Source: JBJHBP01 sp050485645
Lineage (GTDB): Bacteria > Pseudomonadota > Gammaproteobacteria > Steroidobacterales > Rariloculaceae
DNA length: 64,000 nt
Reading direction: 5' to 3'
Assembly (NCBI GenBank): GCA_050485645.1
Contig: JBJHBT010000010.1
Coordinates: forward strand, 1-64,000
Shown here in pieces: positions 22,673 to 34,880 of this stretch. Both the position numbers and the translations under genes were made by a program. Position 1 is the stretch's first letter. Each line of letters starts with the position of its first letter. A model generated the notes under the pieces. It had not been told where the DNA came from. It searched no databases and saw only the letters and a list, made by a program, of their open reading frames with translations.

Positions 22673-25381
22673 ATGACTGATTCCACAAACAATTCTTCGC
22701 ACACACCGATGATGCAGCAGTACCTCGCCATCAAGGCGGCGTACGCCGACGTGCTGCTGTTCTATCGCATGGGCGACTTCTACGAGCTCTTCTACGACGA
22801 CGCGCGCCGGGCCGCGAAGCTGCTCGACATCACACTGACACGCCGCGGTGCCAGCGCCGGCGAACCGATTCCAATGGCCGGCGTGCCGGTGCACTCGGTG
22901 GAAGGCTACCTCGCACGACTGGTGCGGATGGGTGAGTCGGTGGCGATCTGCGAACAGGTGGGTGAGCCTGGCGTCGGCAAGGGGCCGGTGGCGCGCGAAG
23001 TGGTGCGCGTCGTCACACCCGGCACACTGACCGACGCCGCGCTGCTCGACGATCGCGACACCCGCCATCTGGTCTGCGTGCGCCTGGGTCCGACGGCGGG
23101 CATCGCCTGGCTGGACCTGGCGGGCGGACGCTTCTCGGTAACCGAAGTGGAGGACACCGAGGCGCTGGCTGCCGAGCTGGAGCGGCTCAGGCCGGCGGAA
23201 CTGCTGGTGAGCGAGGACGAATCGCTACCGCCGTGGCTGGCGGACTTCCCCGCACTGCGCCGCCGCGCACCCTGGCATTTCGACATCGACACCGCCACGC
23301 GCCTGCTGTGCACGCAGTTCGGCACCCGCGATCTGTCCGGTTTCGACGCCGACGGGCTGACCACCGCGGTGGCCGCGGCCGGCAGCCTGTTGCAGTACGT
23401 GCGCGATACGCAGCGCGCGCAGCTGCCGCATCTGCGCGGCCTGACGCGCGAGCGGCGTGATGACGCCATCATCATCGACGCGGCCACGCGCCGGAACCTC
23501 GAGATCGAAACCACGCTGGGGGCGCATCCGGAGTACACGCTGGTGGGCCTGATGGACCGCTGCGTGACGGCCATGGGAAGCCGCCTGCTGCGCCGCTGGC
23601 TGAACAGGCCGATTCGCGACCGCAATGTGCTCCGTCAGCGTCAGCAGGCGGTGACGACACTGCTTGGCGCGGGTCGCCGTCATGCACCGGCCGCCGACGA
23701 CGTGCGCACGGCACTGGAAGACATCGCCGACCTCGAACGCATCCTGACCCGCGTTGCGCTGCGCTCGGCAAGACCCCGCGACCTGGCGGCACTGCGTGAT
23801 GGTCTGGAAAAGCTCCCCGTGCTCAGGGCAACGCTTGCGGATTTCGACGACGCGCTGTTGCAGTCGCTGATGGCGGACTGTTCCGAACACGGCGAAGAGC
23901 TGGCCCTGCTGCATGGCGCACTGGTGGAAGCGCCGCCGACCCTGATTCGGGATGGCGGGGTCATTGCGACGGGCTACGACACGGAACTGGATGAACTGCG
24001 CCAGATCAGCGACAACGCCAGCGGGTATCTGGACGAATTCGAGGTCCGCGAACGCGAGCGCACCGGCATCGCCAACCTCAAGGTCGGCTACAACCGGGTG
24101 CACGGTTTTTACATCGAGATCAGCAAGGCCCAGTCGGGTGGCGCACCCACCGACTACCAGCGCCGCCAGACCCTGAAGGGCGCCGAACGCTACATCACGC
24201 CGGAGCTGAAAGACTTCGAGGACAAGGTGCTGAGCTCGAAAGAGCGCGCGCTGGCCCGCGAGAAATGGCTGTACGAGGACCTGCTCGAACGCATCGCTGC
24301 CAGTCTCGCACCTCTGCAACGGACCTGCGCGGCGGTCGCCGAGGTAGATACGCTGGCCGGACTTGCCGAGCGCGCGCGGACGCTGGAACTGAACCGGCCG
24401 ACACTGACCGACGAGCCGATGCTGAGCTACCGCGGCGGAAGACACCCCGGTGTCGAGGCGTCTTCCGAACACCCCTTCGTGCCCAACGACCTCAGCCTGG
24501 ATGATGGTCGTCGCATGCTGATCATCACCGGCCCGAACATGGGCGGCAAGTCGACGTTCATGCGTCAGACGGCGCTGATCGCGATCCTCGCGCACACCGG
24601 CAGTTTCGTGCCGGCCGAAGACGCCCGCATCGGCCCTCTGGACCGTATCTTCACACGCATCGGCGCCACCGACGACCTGACCGGCGGACGTTCGACGTTC
24701 ATGGTGGAGATGACGGAAACCGCGTCCATCCTCAACAACGCCACGCGCCGCAGTCTGGTGCTGATGGACGAAGTCGGACGCGGCACCAGCACCTTTGACG
24801 GCCTGTCACTGGCGTGGGCCGCGGCGCACCACATCGCGCGCGAAGTCGGTGCGTTCACGCTGTTCGCCACGCATTACTTCGAACTCACCAGCCTGCCCGC
24901 GGAGCTGCCCGGTTGCGCGAACGTGCATCTGGATGCGGCCGAACACGGCAGTGAACTGATCTTCCTGCACGCCGTAAAAGAAGGGCCGGCGAATCAGAGC
25001 TACGGCCTGCACGTGGCGGAGCTGGCCGGCGTGCCGCGCGACGTGATCGTCAGGGCACGCGGCTATCTCAGACAGCTCGAGGATCACCAGCGCAAACTGG
25101 CCGCGCCGGGTCTGCAACAGGAGCTGGCGCTGGCACCCCACGCCCCGTCGCCGCCCGGACCGACGCCTGAAACAGCTGCGCGTGACGACAGTACGTGCCA
25201 GGCCACCGCAACTGGCGAAAAGCTGCGGCCCACTGAGCCCGGCTGCGTACTCACGAAACGACTGGCGTCGCTGGACGTGGACGCACTGACACCACGTGAC
25301 GCACTCGCGCTGCTCTACGAACTCAGCGCTCTCACGCGCAACGGTGCGCGAGACCCGGAACGCCCAGCAGAAAGTATGTAG
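22673..25381 (+). CDS. mutS: DNA mismatch repair protein MutS
   Basis: The 902-residue mismatch-recognition ATPase shows the N-terminal mismatch-binding F-x-E (VLLFYRMGDFYELFYDDA), the lever/clamp region (GYNRVHGFYIEISKAQ), Walker A (TGPNMGGKSTFMRQ), the signature SILNNATRRSLVLMDEVGRG and the ATPase dimer helix-turn-helix (GPANQSYGLHVAELAGVPRD). The C-terminal end (about 830-902) is the usual tetramer region after a Pro-rich linker. Divergent orientation from pncC-recA is common in gammaproteobacteria, but here 10 kb of other genes intervene. Confidence 0.97.
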   Translation: MTDSTNNSSHTPMMQQYLAIKAAYADVLLFYRMGDFYELFYDDARRAAKLLDITLTRRGASAGEPIPMAGVPVHSVEGYLARLVRMGESVAICEQVGEPGVGKGPVAREVVRVVTPGTLTDAALLDDRDTRHLVCVRLGPTAGIAWLDLAGGRFSVTEVEDTEALAAELERLRPAELLVSEDESLPPWLADFPALRRRAPWHFDIDTATRLLCTQFGTRDLSGFDADGLTTAVAAAGSLLQYVRDTQRAQLPHLRGLTRERRDDAIIIDAATRRNLEIETTLGAHPEYTLVGLMDRCVTAMGSRLLRRWLNRPIRDRNVLRQRQQAVTTLLGAGRRHAPAADDVRTALEDIADLERILTRVALRSARPRDLAALRDGLEKLPVLRATLADFDDALLQSLMADCSEHGEELALLHGALVEAPPTLIRDGGVIATGYDTELDELRQISDNASGYLDEFEVRERERTGIANLKVGYNRVHGFYIEISKAQSGGAPTDYQRRQTLKGAERYITPELKDFEDKVLSSKERALAREKWLYEDLLERIAASLAPLQRTCAAVAEVDTLAGLAERARTLELNRPTLTDEPMLSYRGGRHPGVEASSEHPFVPNDLSLDDGRRMLIITGPNMGGKSTFMRQTALIAILAHTGSFVPAEDARIGPLDRIFTRIGATDDLTGGRSTFMVEMTETASILNNATRRSLVLMDEVGRGTSTFDGLSLAWAAAHHIAREVGAFTLFATHYFELTSLPAELPGCANVHLDAAEHGSELIFLHAVKEGPANQSYGLHVAELAGVPRDVIVRARGYLRQLEDHQRKLAAPGLQQELALAPHAPSPPGPTPETAARDDSTCQATATGEKLRPTEPGCVLTKRLASLDVDALTPRDALALLYELSALTRNGARDPERPAESM

Positions 25382-25397
25382 ACCGCTCACCTCGGGT

Positions 25398-25550
25398 CAG
25401 ATCGATACGCTCCCGACCAAGCACGGCTCGCGTCTGGCTGGCGTCAGCCGCCACGGTGGCACGAAATCCGTTTCCCGCCAGATAGATGCTCAGCAGGGAA
25501 CGGATTTCTCGATCATCGTCCACTACCAGAATATGTGCGCGACTGTTCAT
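25398..25550 (-). pseudogene. Response-regulator receiver domain stump
   Basis: The minus-strand frame starts MNSRAHILVVDDDREIRSLL and continues SIYLAGNGFRATVAADASQT to GRERIDL, which is the first half of an OmpR-type receiver domain including the acidic pocket DDD. It breaks off exactly before the strand that would carry the phosphorylated Asp, and the remaining codons are antisense to the end of mutS. The effector domain and a partner kinase are absent. It is a deletion relic ending 17 bases beyond the mutS stop. Confidence 0.8.
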
Positions 25551-25729
25551 CTTGCGACATCACTGCCAGGCCAGGACTCTGACCGCGATTCCTCCTGTGC
25601 CCGGGATGGTAGGTGGCCAATCCTGCGGCGGTTGTAACAAAATGTAACGCGAAAGAATGACCCAGACCGGATCACGATCGATGCAGGTCCCGGCAGAATA
25701 CCTTCAGGAACTAGTGTCTGAGGTCGAAA

Positions 25730-28348
25730 TCACGCCCGCTTTTTCAGCAGGTTGGCGAACTGATCCGGATGGGTCGGCTTGCTGAAGTAGTAGCCCTGCA
25801 TCTGATCGCACGCCCGAGAGCTGAGAAACCGCTGTTGCTCAGCCGTTTCAACCCCTTCTGCGATCACTGTCACACCCAGAGTCCTGCCCATCGCAATGAT
25901 GGCTTCGGCAATCGCCATGTCCTCCTTGCTGTCTGGTATCTCCCGTATGAAGGATCGGTCCACCTTGAGGGTATCGATCGGAAAGGACTTCAACTGTGCA
26001 AGCGAGGAGTAGCCCGTGCCGAAATCGTCGATCGCGATTTTCACGCCCATCTCCTTGATTGCGTTGAGTGTTTCGATCGCTCGCTCGACGTTGTGCATGA
26101 CCATGCTTTCGGTTATCTCCAGCTCCAAAAGGCCCGGGTCCAGACCAGTGGTTGCGAGCACCTCGACGATCGTGTCGATCAGGCCCGGGTCCTTGAACTG
26201 TCGTGGCGACAGGTTCACGGCCATGCAGATCGGATCGAGGCCGCTGCGTTGCCATGCCACATTCTGGGCACACGCCGTCTGAAGCACCCATTTACCGATC
26301 GCGACAATCATCCCGGTTTCTTCTGCTACCGAAATGAACTGCACGGGCGACACCGCTCCCAGGTCCGGATTCCACCAGCGCAACAGCGCTTCCACGCCGC
26401 GGATCTCACCGGTATGCACACTGACCTGAGCTTGATACTGCAGGGAAAACTCGTGCCGCTCGAGCGCAGTCGCAAGTTGGCTCTCCAGCGAGATTCTCTC
26501 GACCGACAGAGAACGGATATCCATTGAGTAGTACTGAAAGTTGTTCTTGCCTTCTTCCTTCGCGAAGTACATCGCCAGATCCGCGCTCTTCATCAGCGAC
26601 TGCGGATCACCGGCATCATCCGGGTACATTGCCCCACCGATGCTGGCGGTCACTCGACAATCCTGGCCTCTTATCGTCATCGGCTTCAATGCGGCCGAAA
26701 GAATATGCCGCGCGACCACGCTCACCTGAGCGGGCTCGCTGACCTCATTGACCAGCACGACGAACTCGTCTCCGCCCAGTCGGGCGACAACATCGCTCGA
26801 ACGCAGGCACGCGCGGAAGCGAACCGCCATTTCTCTCAGAAGCGTATCGCCGGCCTCGTGGCCAAGCGAGTCATTGATAATCTTGAAGCGATCAAGGTCG
26901 ATGAAGAGTACCGCGCATCGGCGCCCGTAGCGCAGCGACGAGGCGATCGCGCGCTCAAGCAACTGCCCGAACATCGCACGATTCGGAAGGCCGGTCATCT
27001 CGTCATGAGTAGCGAGGTACTCAACTCTGGCTTCTGCGATCTTGCGGTCGGAGATGTCCTCAACGACAGAAATATCGTACAGCGGCCGGCCTGTCTCGCT
27101 GCGCTTCTCTGCTACCGTAATCCGTACCCAGATTACAGAACCATCCTTGCGCAGGTAGCGCTTTTCTATTTTGAACGAAGAAATCTGGCCGGATCGCAGG
27201 CGCACCGCGTGCCCGTCGGCCACCGCAATATCGTCTGGATGTGAAATGTCCTTAACAGTGCGATCGAGCATCTCATCTCGGGTATAGCCAAGCATATCGC
27301 ACAGCTGATGGTTCACATGAATGAAACGGCCGTCGGGGGCGACATGGGAGATACCGATCGCAGCCAGCTCAACCGTACTCGAGTAGCGCTCCTCGCTCTC
27401 CGCGAGCCTCTGGAAGGAGGCGGCGCGCTGGTGAAAGTTCCCAAGCTGCACACCCAGCATTCCTATCACATGCAACAGGTAGGCGTCGGGCTCCGGAATG
27501 GACACCGCGTTGAAGTCGAGCACACCGATCGTACTGCCGTGCGAGAAGACGGGAACGAGCAATGCACTCTTGCAGTTCGTGTGCTCGACGACGTCCATAT
27601 GCAGCACGCGCGCGTCGTGCGCGAGATCCGGAATCCACAATGGTTGGCCGCTCTGCCAGACTGTTCCCACCAGCCCGATGCCAGGAGCGCAAGGCAGATT
27701 CTTTAGCCGTTCCACAAGCCGTTCGGTTGCCTTATCCGCGACGTGCCAACCGACGCTAAAATGCAGCTCGTCGTTCTCTGCATCGAGTGCCCAGAACCGA
27801 CCCGCCTCCCAGCCTTCCGACATGCAGATTTCGCGGATCGCATCCTGCAACACATCGGTGTTCTGCGTGGCCTCGGTCAGGATTGCGGTGACCTTCCGTT
27901 CGAGATCGAGCAGACGTAGTTGCCGGCGCTGCTCAGTTACATCCCGGGCGATGCCACGATAGCCGCGGAATACACCTTGCTCGTCGAATACAGGCCGTCC
28001 GGATACACTGAGATACTGAACGGTGCCGCGCATACCGACGCGTTTGACAACGAATTCGTGGAACGGCTGCATTGCGGCACGCACCGCACGGTGATCATTC
28101 CATGTGCCGTGACCTTCAGCTGGAACGTCGCTCGGCAGCTCCCAGCTTGTCTTGCCAAGATAAAGCCGGGGATCGTCTGCGACAGCAGGCTGGTCGCGGT
28201 GCAACACCAACGTGAAGCGGTGTTCCTCGTCCTGCTCCCAGTAGTAGTCGGACGACAGCTCGACGACGCAACGCAGGCGCTCATCGTGGAGTTCAGCGGC
28301 TCCGTTCCCGGACGCAGCGGACTTATCGAAGTTCCGGGCCTGACTCAC
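25730..28348 (-). CDS. PAS-GAF-PAS-GGDEF-EAL c-di-GMP signalling protein
   Basis: This 872-residue cytoplasmic protein has, in order, a PAS/PAC domain (about 20-140, ending GYRGIARDVTEQRR), a GAF domain (about 150-310), a second PAS (YSSTVELAAIGISHVAPDGR to SVVEDISDRK), a GGDEF domain with an intact active-site motif (VARLGGDEFVVLV) and an EAL domain (RGVEALLRWWNP, DDFGTGYSSLAQLKSFP, LKVDRSFI, VIAEGVET). Both cyclase and phosphodiesterase residues look intact, so it may be bifunctional, with GAF/PAS ligands deciding. No transmembrane segment. The GTG at 28348 is preferred to one seven codons upstream because GGAGG lies just before it. Confidence 0.95.
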   Translation of the reverse strand: MSQARNFDKSAASGNGAAELHDERLRCVVELSSDYYWEQDEEHRFTLVLHRDQPAVADDPRLYLGKTSWELPSDVPAEGHGTWNDHRAVRAAMQPFHEFVVKRVGMRGTVQYLSVSGRPVFDEQGVFRGYRGIARDVTEQRRQLRLLDLERKVTAILTEATQNTDVLQDAIREICMSEGWEAGRFWALDAENDELHFSVGWHVADKATERLVERLKNLPCAPGIGLVGTVWQSGQPLWIPDLAHDARVLHMDVVEHTNCKSALLVPVFSHGSTIGVLDFNAVSIPEPDAYLLHVIGMLGVQLGNFHQRAASFQRLAESEERYSSTVELAAIGISHVAPDGRFIHVNHQLCDMLGYTRDEMLDRTVKDISHPDDIAVADGHAVRLRSGQISSFKIEKRYLRKDGSVIWVRITVAEKRSETGRPLYDISVVEDISDRKIAEARVEYLATHDEMTGLPNRAMFGQLLERAIASSLRYGRRCAVLFIDLDRFKIINDSLGHEAGDTLLREMAVRFRACLRSSDVVARLGGDEFVVLVNEVSEPAQVSVVARHILSAALKPMTIRGQDCRVTASIGGAMYPDDAGDPQSLMKSADLAMYFAKEEGKNNFQYYSMDIRSLSVERISLESQLATALERHEFSLQYQAQVSVHTGEIRGVEALLRWWNPDLGAVSPVQFISVAEETGMIVAIGKWVLQTACAQNVAWQRSGLDPICMAVNLSPRQFKDPGLIDTIVEVLATTGLDPGLLELEITESMVMHNVERAIETLNAIKEMGVKIAIDDFGTGYSSLAQLKSFPIDTLKVDRSFIREIPDSKEDMAIAEAIIAMGRTLGVTVIAEGVETAEQQRFLSSRACDQMQGYYFSKPTHPDQFANLLKKRA

Positions 28349-28512
28349 AATGACACCTCCGAGCGACACAAGCTGGAGTTATCGCACCATGGTACCGACG
28401 GAACCGAAAGGAATATGCGAACCGGATCGCACTACGACGTCGAGATTCCCCCTACGTGACAGCCGGAACCATTGATAAACCGCGTGGCACATCCCGACAT
28501 CGGCATCGTCGA

Positions 28513-29166
28513 TCAACGGCGACTGCAGTGATCAAACCGCCCGTGGCCAAGAAAATCCCGCACCGCCCGCGAGGCGGCGCGCGACCACAGCAGCCCCACA
28601 TGGGAAGCGTCCACGATGATGTGGTCACTGGCGCCGTCGAGGCGGGTTTCCTCCACTGAAACAACGCCATCATGAGGCGGCGGCAGACGTGCGATGATCG
28701 CACCCACTCCCATCGGCCGGCATCCGGCGACGATGCCCAGCGGCCGTGAACCATCCCATCGCGGCAGGCCGCCGGCCGCATTCAGTTCGCGAATACTGCT
28801 GCCCAGCATGCTGGCGGCGCCCGGCCAGCGGGATACGGCGCGCGCCGCGGCCGTGCCTCGCAGTGGCGAACCCATGCAGACGACATGGCCGGGTCTGTCG
28901 AATCCGAAGCGCTGCAGCATCGCCACGATCACGACACCACCCAGGCTGTGACCAACGAGATGAATCGTATTGCCGGGCACACGGGTGAGATGTGCGGCCA
29001 GTATCCTGGCATTCTCATCAAGGCCCGCGCTGACGGTGTGGTAGCGGTACAGACGGCTGCCGAAACCGTGGGCCTCGAGACGGCGGCGCAGCAGCCAGGT
29101 ATCCAGACCGGGCATCCACAGGCCATGCACGACCACCGTGGCAGTGTCCTGGGTGCGAACTGCCAC
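28513..29166 (-). CDS. Alpha/beta hydrolase (lipase-like)
   Basis: The 217-residue protein has the oxyanion strand VVVHGLWMPG, the nucleophile elbow LVGHSLGGVV (Ser in GHSLGG), an acid in DGVVSVEETRLDGA and a catalytic His in DASHVGLLWS. This is the core of a small esterase or lipase without a lid. No signal peptide, so it is probably cytoplasmic. It starts with GTG 21 bases after the aspS stop, on the same strand, and is probably expressed with aspS. Substrate unknown. Confidence 0.85.
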   Translation of the reverse strand: MAVRTQDTATVVVHGLWMPGLDTWLLRRRLEAHGFGSRLYRYHTVSAGLDENARILAAHLTRVPGNTIHLVGHSLGGVVIVAMLQRFGFDRPGHVVCMGSPLRGTAAARAVSRWPGAASMLGSSIRELNAAGGLPRWDGSRPLGIVAGCRPMGVGAIIARLPPPHDGVVSVEETRLDGASDHIIVDASHVGLLWSRAASRAVRDFLGHGRFDHCSRR

Positions 29167-29187
29167 CGCTGTACCTACGCGCCCGGA

Positions 29188-30984
29188 TCAGCGGGCGGCG
29201 GCATCCCCGCCACCCCGGAGACGGATACCCAGCTCACGCAGCTGCGCTTCGCCGGCGTCGGACGGCGCACCGGTCATCGAGCAGTTCGCCGTCTGCGTCT
29301 TCGGGAACGCCATCACGTCGCGGATCGACTCGGCACCGGCCATCAGCATCACCAGCCGGTCCAGACCAAACGCAATGCCGCCATGCGGCGGACAGCCGTA
29401 CTCGAGTGCCGTGAGCAGAAAGCCGAACTTGGACTGTGCCTCTTCCTCGCCGATACCGAGAATCTCGAACACGGCCGACTGCATCGCAGGATCGTGAATA
29501 CGCACCGAACCGCCACCGAGCTCGGTGCCGTTGAGCACCATGTCATAGGCGCGCGACAGCGCATCGCCTGGCGAACTCCGCAGTTCCGCCGGCGTGAGGG
29601 GATGCGCATGGTGGGCCGCGCGCGGTGCCGTGAACGGATGATGCAGCGGCGACCAGCGGCCGTCGCCATCCGATTCGAACATCGGGAAGTCCACCACCCA
29701 CAGCGGACGCCAGCCGGATTCCGTCAGCCCCAGGTCGCGACCCAGCGCCAGCCGCAGCGCGCCGAGCGAGTCGTTCACCACGCGTGTCCTGTCGGCACCG
29801 AAGAACACCAGATCGCCGTCGGCGGCTTGGCAACGCTCGAGCACACCTTCAATGGCTTCGTCGGGCAGGAATTTCAGGATCGGTGACTGCAGCCCGTCGC
29901 GTCCGGCGGTGCGGTCGTTCACCTTGATGTAGGCCAGGCCCTTCGCGCCGTAACGGCCGACCAGCTCCGTGTAGATGTCGATCTGCCTGCGCGTCAGCTC
30001 GCCGCCCCCCGGTACGCGCAGCGCGGCGATGCGACCTTCAGGATCCGCGGCGGGACCGGCAAACACCTTGAACTCCACGTTGGCGAACAGGTCACCGACC
30101 TCGATCAGCTCCAGCGGGTTGCGCAGGTCCGGCTTGTCACTGCCATAGCGCGACATCGCTTCGGCATAGCTCATGCGCGGAAACGGGTCGGGAAGCTCAA
30201 GGCCGAGCACGGCACGGAAGCAGTGGCGGATCAGTTTCTCGATCACGCTCATGATGGCTTGCTCATCCATGAAGCTCGTTTCGATATCGAGCTGCGTGAA
30301 CTCCGGCTGTCTGTCGGCGCGCAGGTCTTCGTCGCGGAAACACTTCACGATCTGATAGTAGCGGTCCATACCGGCCATCATCAGCAGCTGCTTGAGCAGC
30401 TGTGGTGACTGCGGCAGTGCGAAGAACTGGCCGCGATGCGTGCGACTGGGCACGAGATAGTCGCGGGCGCCTTCCGGCGTGGTCTTGGTAAGCAGCGGCG
30501 TTTCGATATCGATGAAGCCGTCCTCATCCAGAAACTGCCGCAGTGCCCGCGTCACGGCATGTCGCAGGCGCAGGTTGCGCTGCATTTCCGCGCGGCGCAG
30601 GTCGAGATAGCGGTAGCGCAGCCGCAGCTCCTCGCTCACAGGTTCATCGTGCTGAAACGGTGGCGTCTTCGCCTTCGCCAGCACCGTGAGTTCGCTCACC
30701 AGCAGTTCCACCTCACCGGTGGGCATGGCCGGATTCACCGTCCCCTGCGGACGCTCACGCAGGCGGCCGCGCACCGACAGCACGTATTCACTGCGTATCC
30801 GCTCGGCCTCGGCGAACACGTCGGGAGAATCGGGATCGAATACGATCTGCAGCAGGCCTTCGCGGTCACGCAGGTCGACGAAAATCACACCACCGTGATC
30901 GCGACGGCGGTGCACCCAACCGGCAACGGTAATGTCCTGACCGACCAGTGAACGATCGACCTGGCCGCAATAATGGGTGCGCAT
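29188..30984 (-). CDS. aspS: Aspartyl-tRNA synthetase
   Basis: This 598-residue class II synthetase has the N-terminal OB-fold anticodon domain (VAGWVHRRRDHGGVIFVDLR), motif 2 (CFRDEDLRADRQPEFTQLDI), the bacterial GAD insertion (about 290-420) and motif 3 (GIAFGLDRLVMLMAG). The start MRTHYCGQ at 30984 is the family N-terminus and follows GAGG; an ATG four codons upstream is less likely. Its usual neighbours (FmdB-type zinc ribbon and DUF502) lie upstream on the same strand. Confidence 0.97.
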   Translation of the reverse strand: MRTHYCGQVDRSLVGQDITVAGWVHRRRDHGGVIFVDLRDREGLLQIVFDPDSPDVFAEAERIRSEYVLSVRGRLRERPQGTVNPAMPTGEVELLVSELTVLAKAKTPPFQHDEPVSEELRLRYRYLDLRRAEMQRNLRLRHAVTRALRQFLDEDGFIDIETPLLTKTTPEGARDYLVPSRTHRGQFFALPQSPQLLKQLLMMAGMDRYYQIVKCFRDEDLRADRQPEFTQLDIETSFMDEQAIMSVIEKLIRHCFRAVLGLELPDPFPRMSYAEAMSRYGSDKPDLRNPLELIEVGDLFANVEFKVFAGPAADPEGRIAALRVPGGGELTRRQIDIYTELVGRYGAKGLAYIKVNDRTAGRDGLQSPILKFLPDEAIEGVLERCQAADGDLVFFGADRTRVVNDSLGALRLALGRDLGLTESGWRPLWVVDFPMFESDGDGRWSPLHHPFTAPRAAHHAHPLTPAELRSSPGDALSRAYDMVLNGTELGGGSVRIHDPAMQSAVFEILGIGEEEAQSKFGFLLTALEYGCPPHGGIAFGLDRLVMLMAGAESIRDVMAFPKTQTANCSMTGAPSDAGEAQLRELGIRLRGGGDAAAR

Positions 30985-31051
30985 GGGATACCTCATTCCG
31001 GGCCCTGGGCCGGCGGTTCGCCGTCAAACCCGCTGTTGGAGCGGCCGGATG

Positions 31052-31765
31052 TTAAGGGTAAGGGTCGGAGCGCGCAAGCTCTGCGCGGGTTGCCTTGTCG
31101 CCCGCACGCTGCCCGGCCACGTAGGTGTTGTCGTCCGACGGATGCACCGGGTGCCATTTCGGCAGCACCACGCCGAGGGAGACGATCATCTTGAACGCCT
31201 GCTCCACCGACATGTCCAGCTCGGTGATCTGGCTGCGCGGCACGAACAGCAGGAAGCCGGAGGTGGGATTGGGCGTGGTCGGCAAAAACACCGTGACGAC
31301 GGTCTCGCCGGTGACCGACTGCACTTCCTCGGCACTTTCCGACGTCTGGAACGCAACGCTGTACACGCCCTTGCGCGGATGCTCGATCAGCAGCACCTTC
31401 TTGAACGACGTCGTGGAGTCGCTGAACACCACCTCGGCGAAATTCTTGAACGCCCCGTAAACCGAACCGACCAGCGGAATGCGTTCGATCAGCACCTCGT
31501 AAAAACGCATCAGACGTGCGAGCAGGTTGGCGCCGAGGATACCGGTCAGCACCAGCACTATGATCGCCAGAATCGCACCCAGGCCGGGGATCCTGAACCC
31601 GAGCAGATTCTCCGGACGCAGTTGAGTGGGGATCAGGAACAGCAGCTGGTCCATCAGGTCCAGCAGGAACTTGAAGACCACCACCGTGGCAATCAGCGGC
31701 AGCCACACCAGGAGGCCTGCGACCAGCCAGCGACGCAGCCGGCTGACGCTCTTCGCAGTGCTCAA
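31052..31765 (-). CDS. DUF502 membrane protein
   Basis: The 237-residue protein has two N-terminal membrane helices (WLVAGLLVWLPLIATVVVF, LGAILAIIVLVLTGILGANL) followed by a soluble beta-rich domain with IPLVGSVYGAFKNFAEVVF, GVYSVAFQTSESAEE and TGETVVTVFLPTTPNPTSG. These are hallmarks of DUF502, a widespread family of unknown function found beside aspS in many gammaproteobacteria. It overlaps the zinc-ribbon gene by 4 bases (ATGA) and lies 67 bases before aspS. Confidence 0.93.
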   Translation of the reverse strand: MSTAKSVSRLRRWLVAGLLVWLPLIATVVVFKFLLDLMDQLLFLIPTQLRPENLLGFRIPGLGAILAIIVLVLTGILGANLLARLMRFYEVLIERIPLVGSVYGAFKNFAEVVFSDSTTSFKKVLLIEHPRKGVYSVAFQTSESAEEVQSVTGETVVTVFLPTTPNPTSGFLLFVPRSQITELDMSVEQAFKMIVSLGVVLPKWHPVHPSDDNTYVAGQRAGDKATRAELARSDPYP

Positions 31766-32172
31766 GCCGCCGCTGTCCCGGCGCCTTTCGAGCCCGACGC
31801 TCCGCTGGTTGAATCCCTGGCCGTGGCGCTCTTGCCGGCTTTGTCCTTGTCCGCGGGCTTGTCAGCCTTCGAGGCTGAAGCGCCGTCCTTCGCACCCGAG
31901 GCGCCATCCGCGGCACCATCCTTCGCGGCCGCGGCCTTCGATGAGCCGTCACCGCTGCCGCCGTCCGCCAGATTGCGTTTTCTTTCCTTGTCTGATTTGA
32001 AGTCGGTTTCGTACCAGCCGCCGCCCTTGAGGCGGAACACCGGCGCCGACACCAGCTTCTTCAGTGCAACGGCACCGCATTCGGGGCAATCCGTCAGCGG
32101 CGGGTCGCTCAGCTTCTGCAACGCATCCAGCGTGTGCGCGCAGGCCCCGCAGCGGTACTCATAGATAGGCAT
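31762..32172 (-). CDS. FmdB/CxxC-type zinc-ribbon protein with low-complexity tail
   Basis: The 136-residue protein starts MPIYEYRCGACAHTLDALQK and has two CxxC pairs (CGAC and DCPECG) that bind one zinc, as in the FmdB regulatory-protein family. Residues about 75-136 are a low-complexity Ala/Gly/Ser/Lys/Asp tail. This tail is unusually long but common in proteobacterial members. The start at 32172 is chosen for the family N-terminus; an upstream ATG adds unrelated residues. Function unknown; linked to DUF502 and aspS. Confidence 0.92.
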   Translation of the reverse strand: MPIYEYRCGACAHTLDALQKLSDPPLTDCPECGAVALKKLVSAPVFRLKGGGWYETDFKSDKERKRNLADGGSGDGSSKAAAAKDGAADGASGAKDGASASKADKPADKDKAGKSATARDSTSGASGSKGAGTAAA

Positions 32173-32226
32173 TCCTGATCCCTCGTGTGCCAATAGCGGC
32201 CTAGTTTTGGGCATTACACCGCAAAA

Positions 32227-34812
<2,586 letters not shown>

Positions 34813-34852
34813 GGCACTGCGCTCCTTGTGTAGTCAGACCCGGTTGATGCAG

Positions 34853-34880
34853 ATGTGGGGCACGATCAGGTTGATATCAA
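34853..34880 (-). promoter_or_regulatory. Candidate sigma-32 heat-shock promoter of clpB
   Basis: On the minus strand TTGATA (34880-34875), a 14-base spacer and CCCCACAT (34860-34853) resemble the sigma-32 pattern CTTGAA-N13-17-CCCCAT. The -10 end lies 41 bases before the clpB ATG, overlapping the pgeF stop region. The -35 match is partial. Confidence 0.45.
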
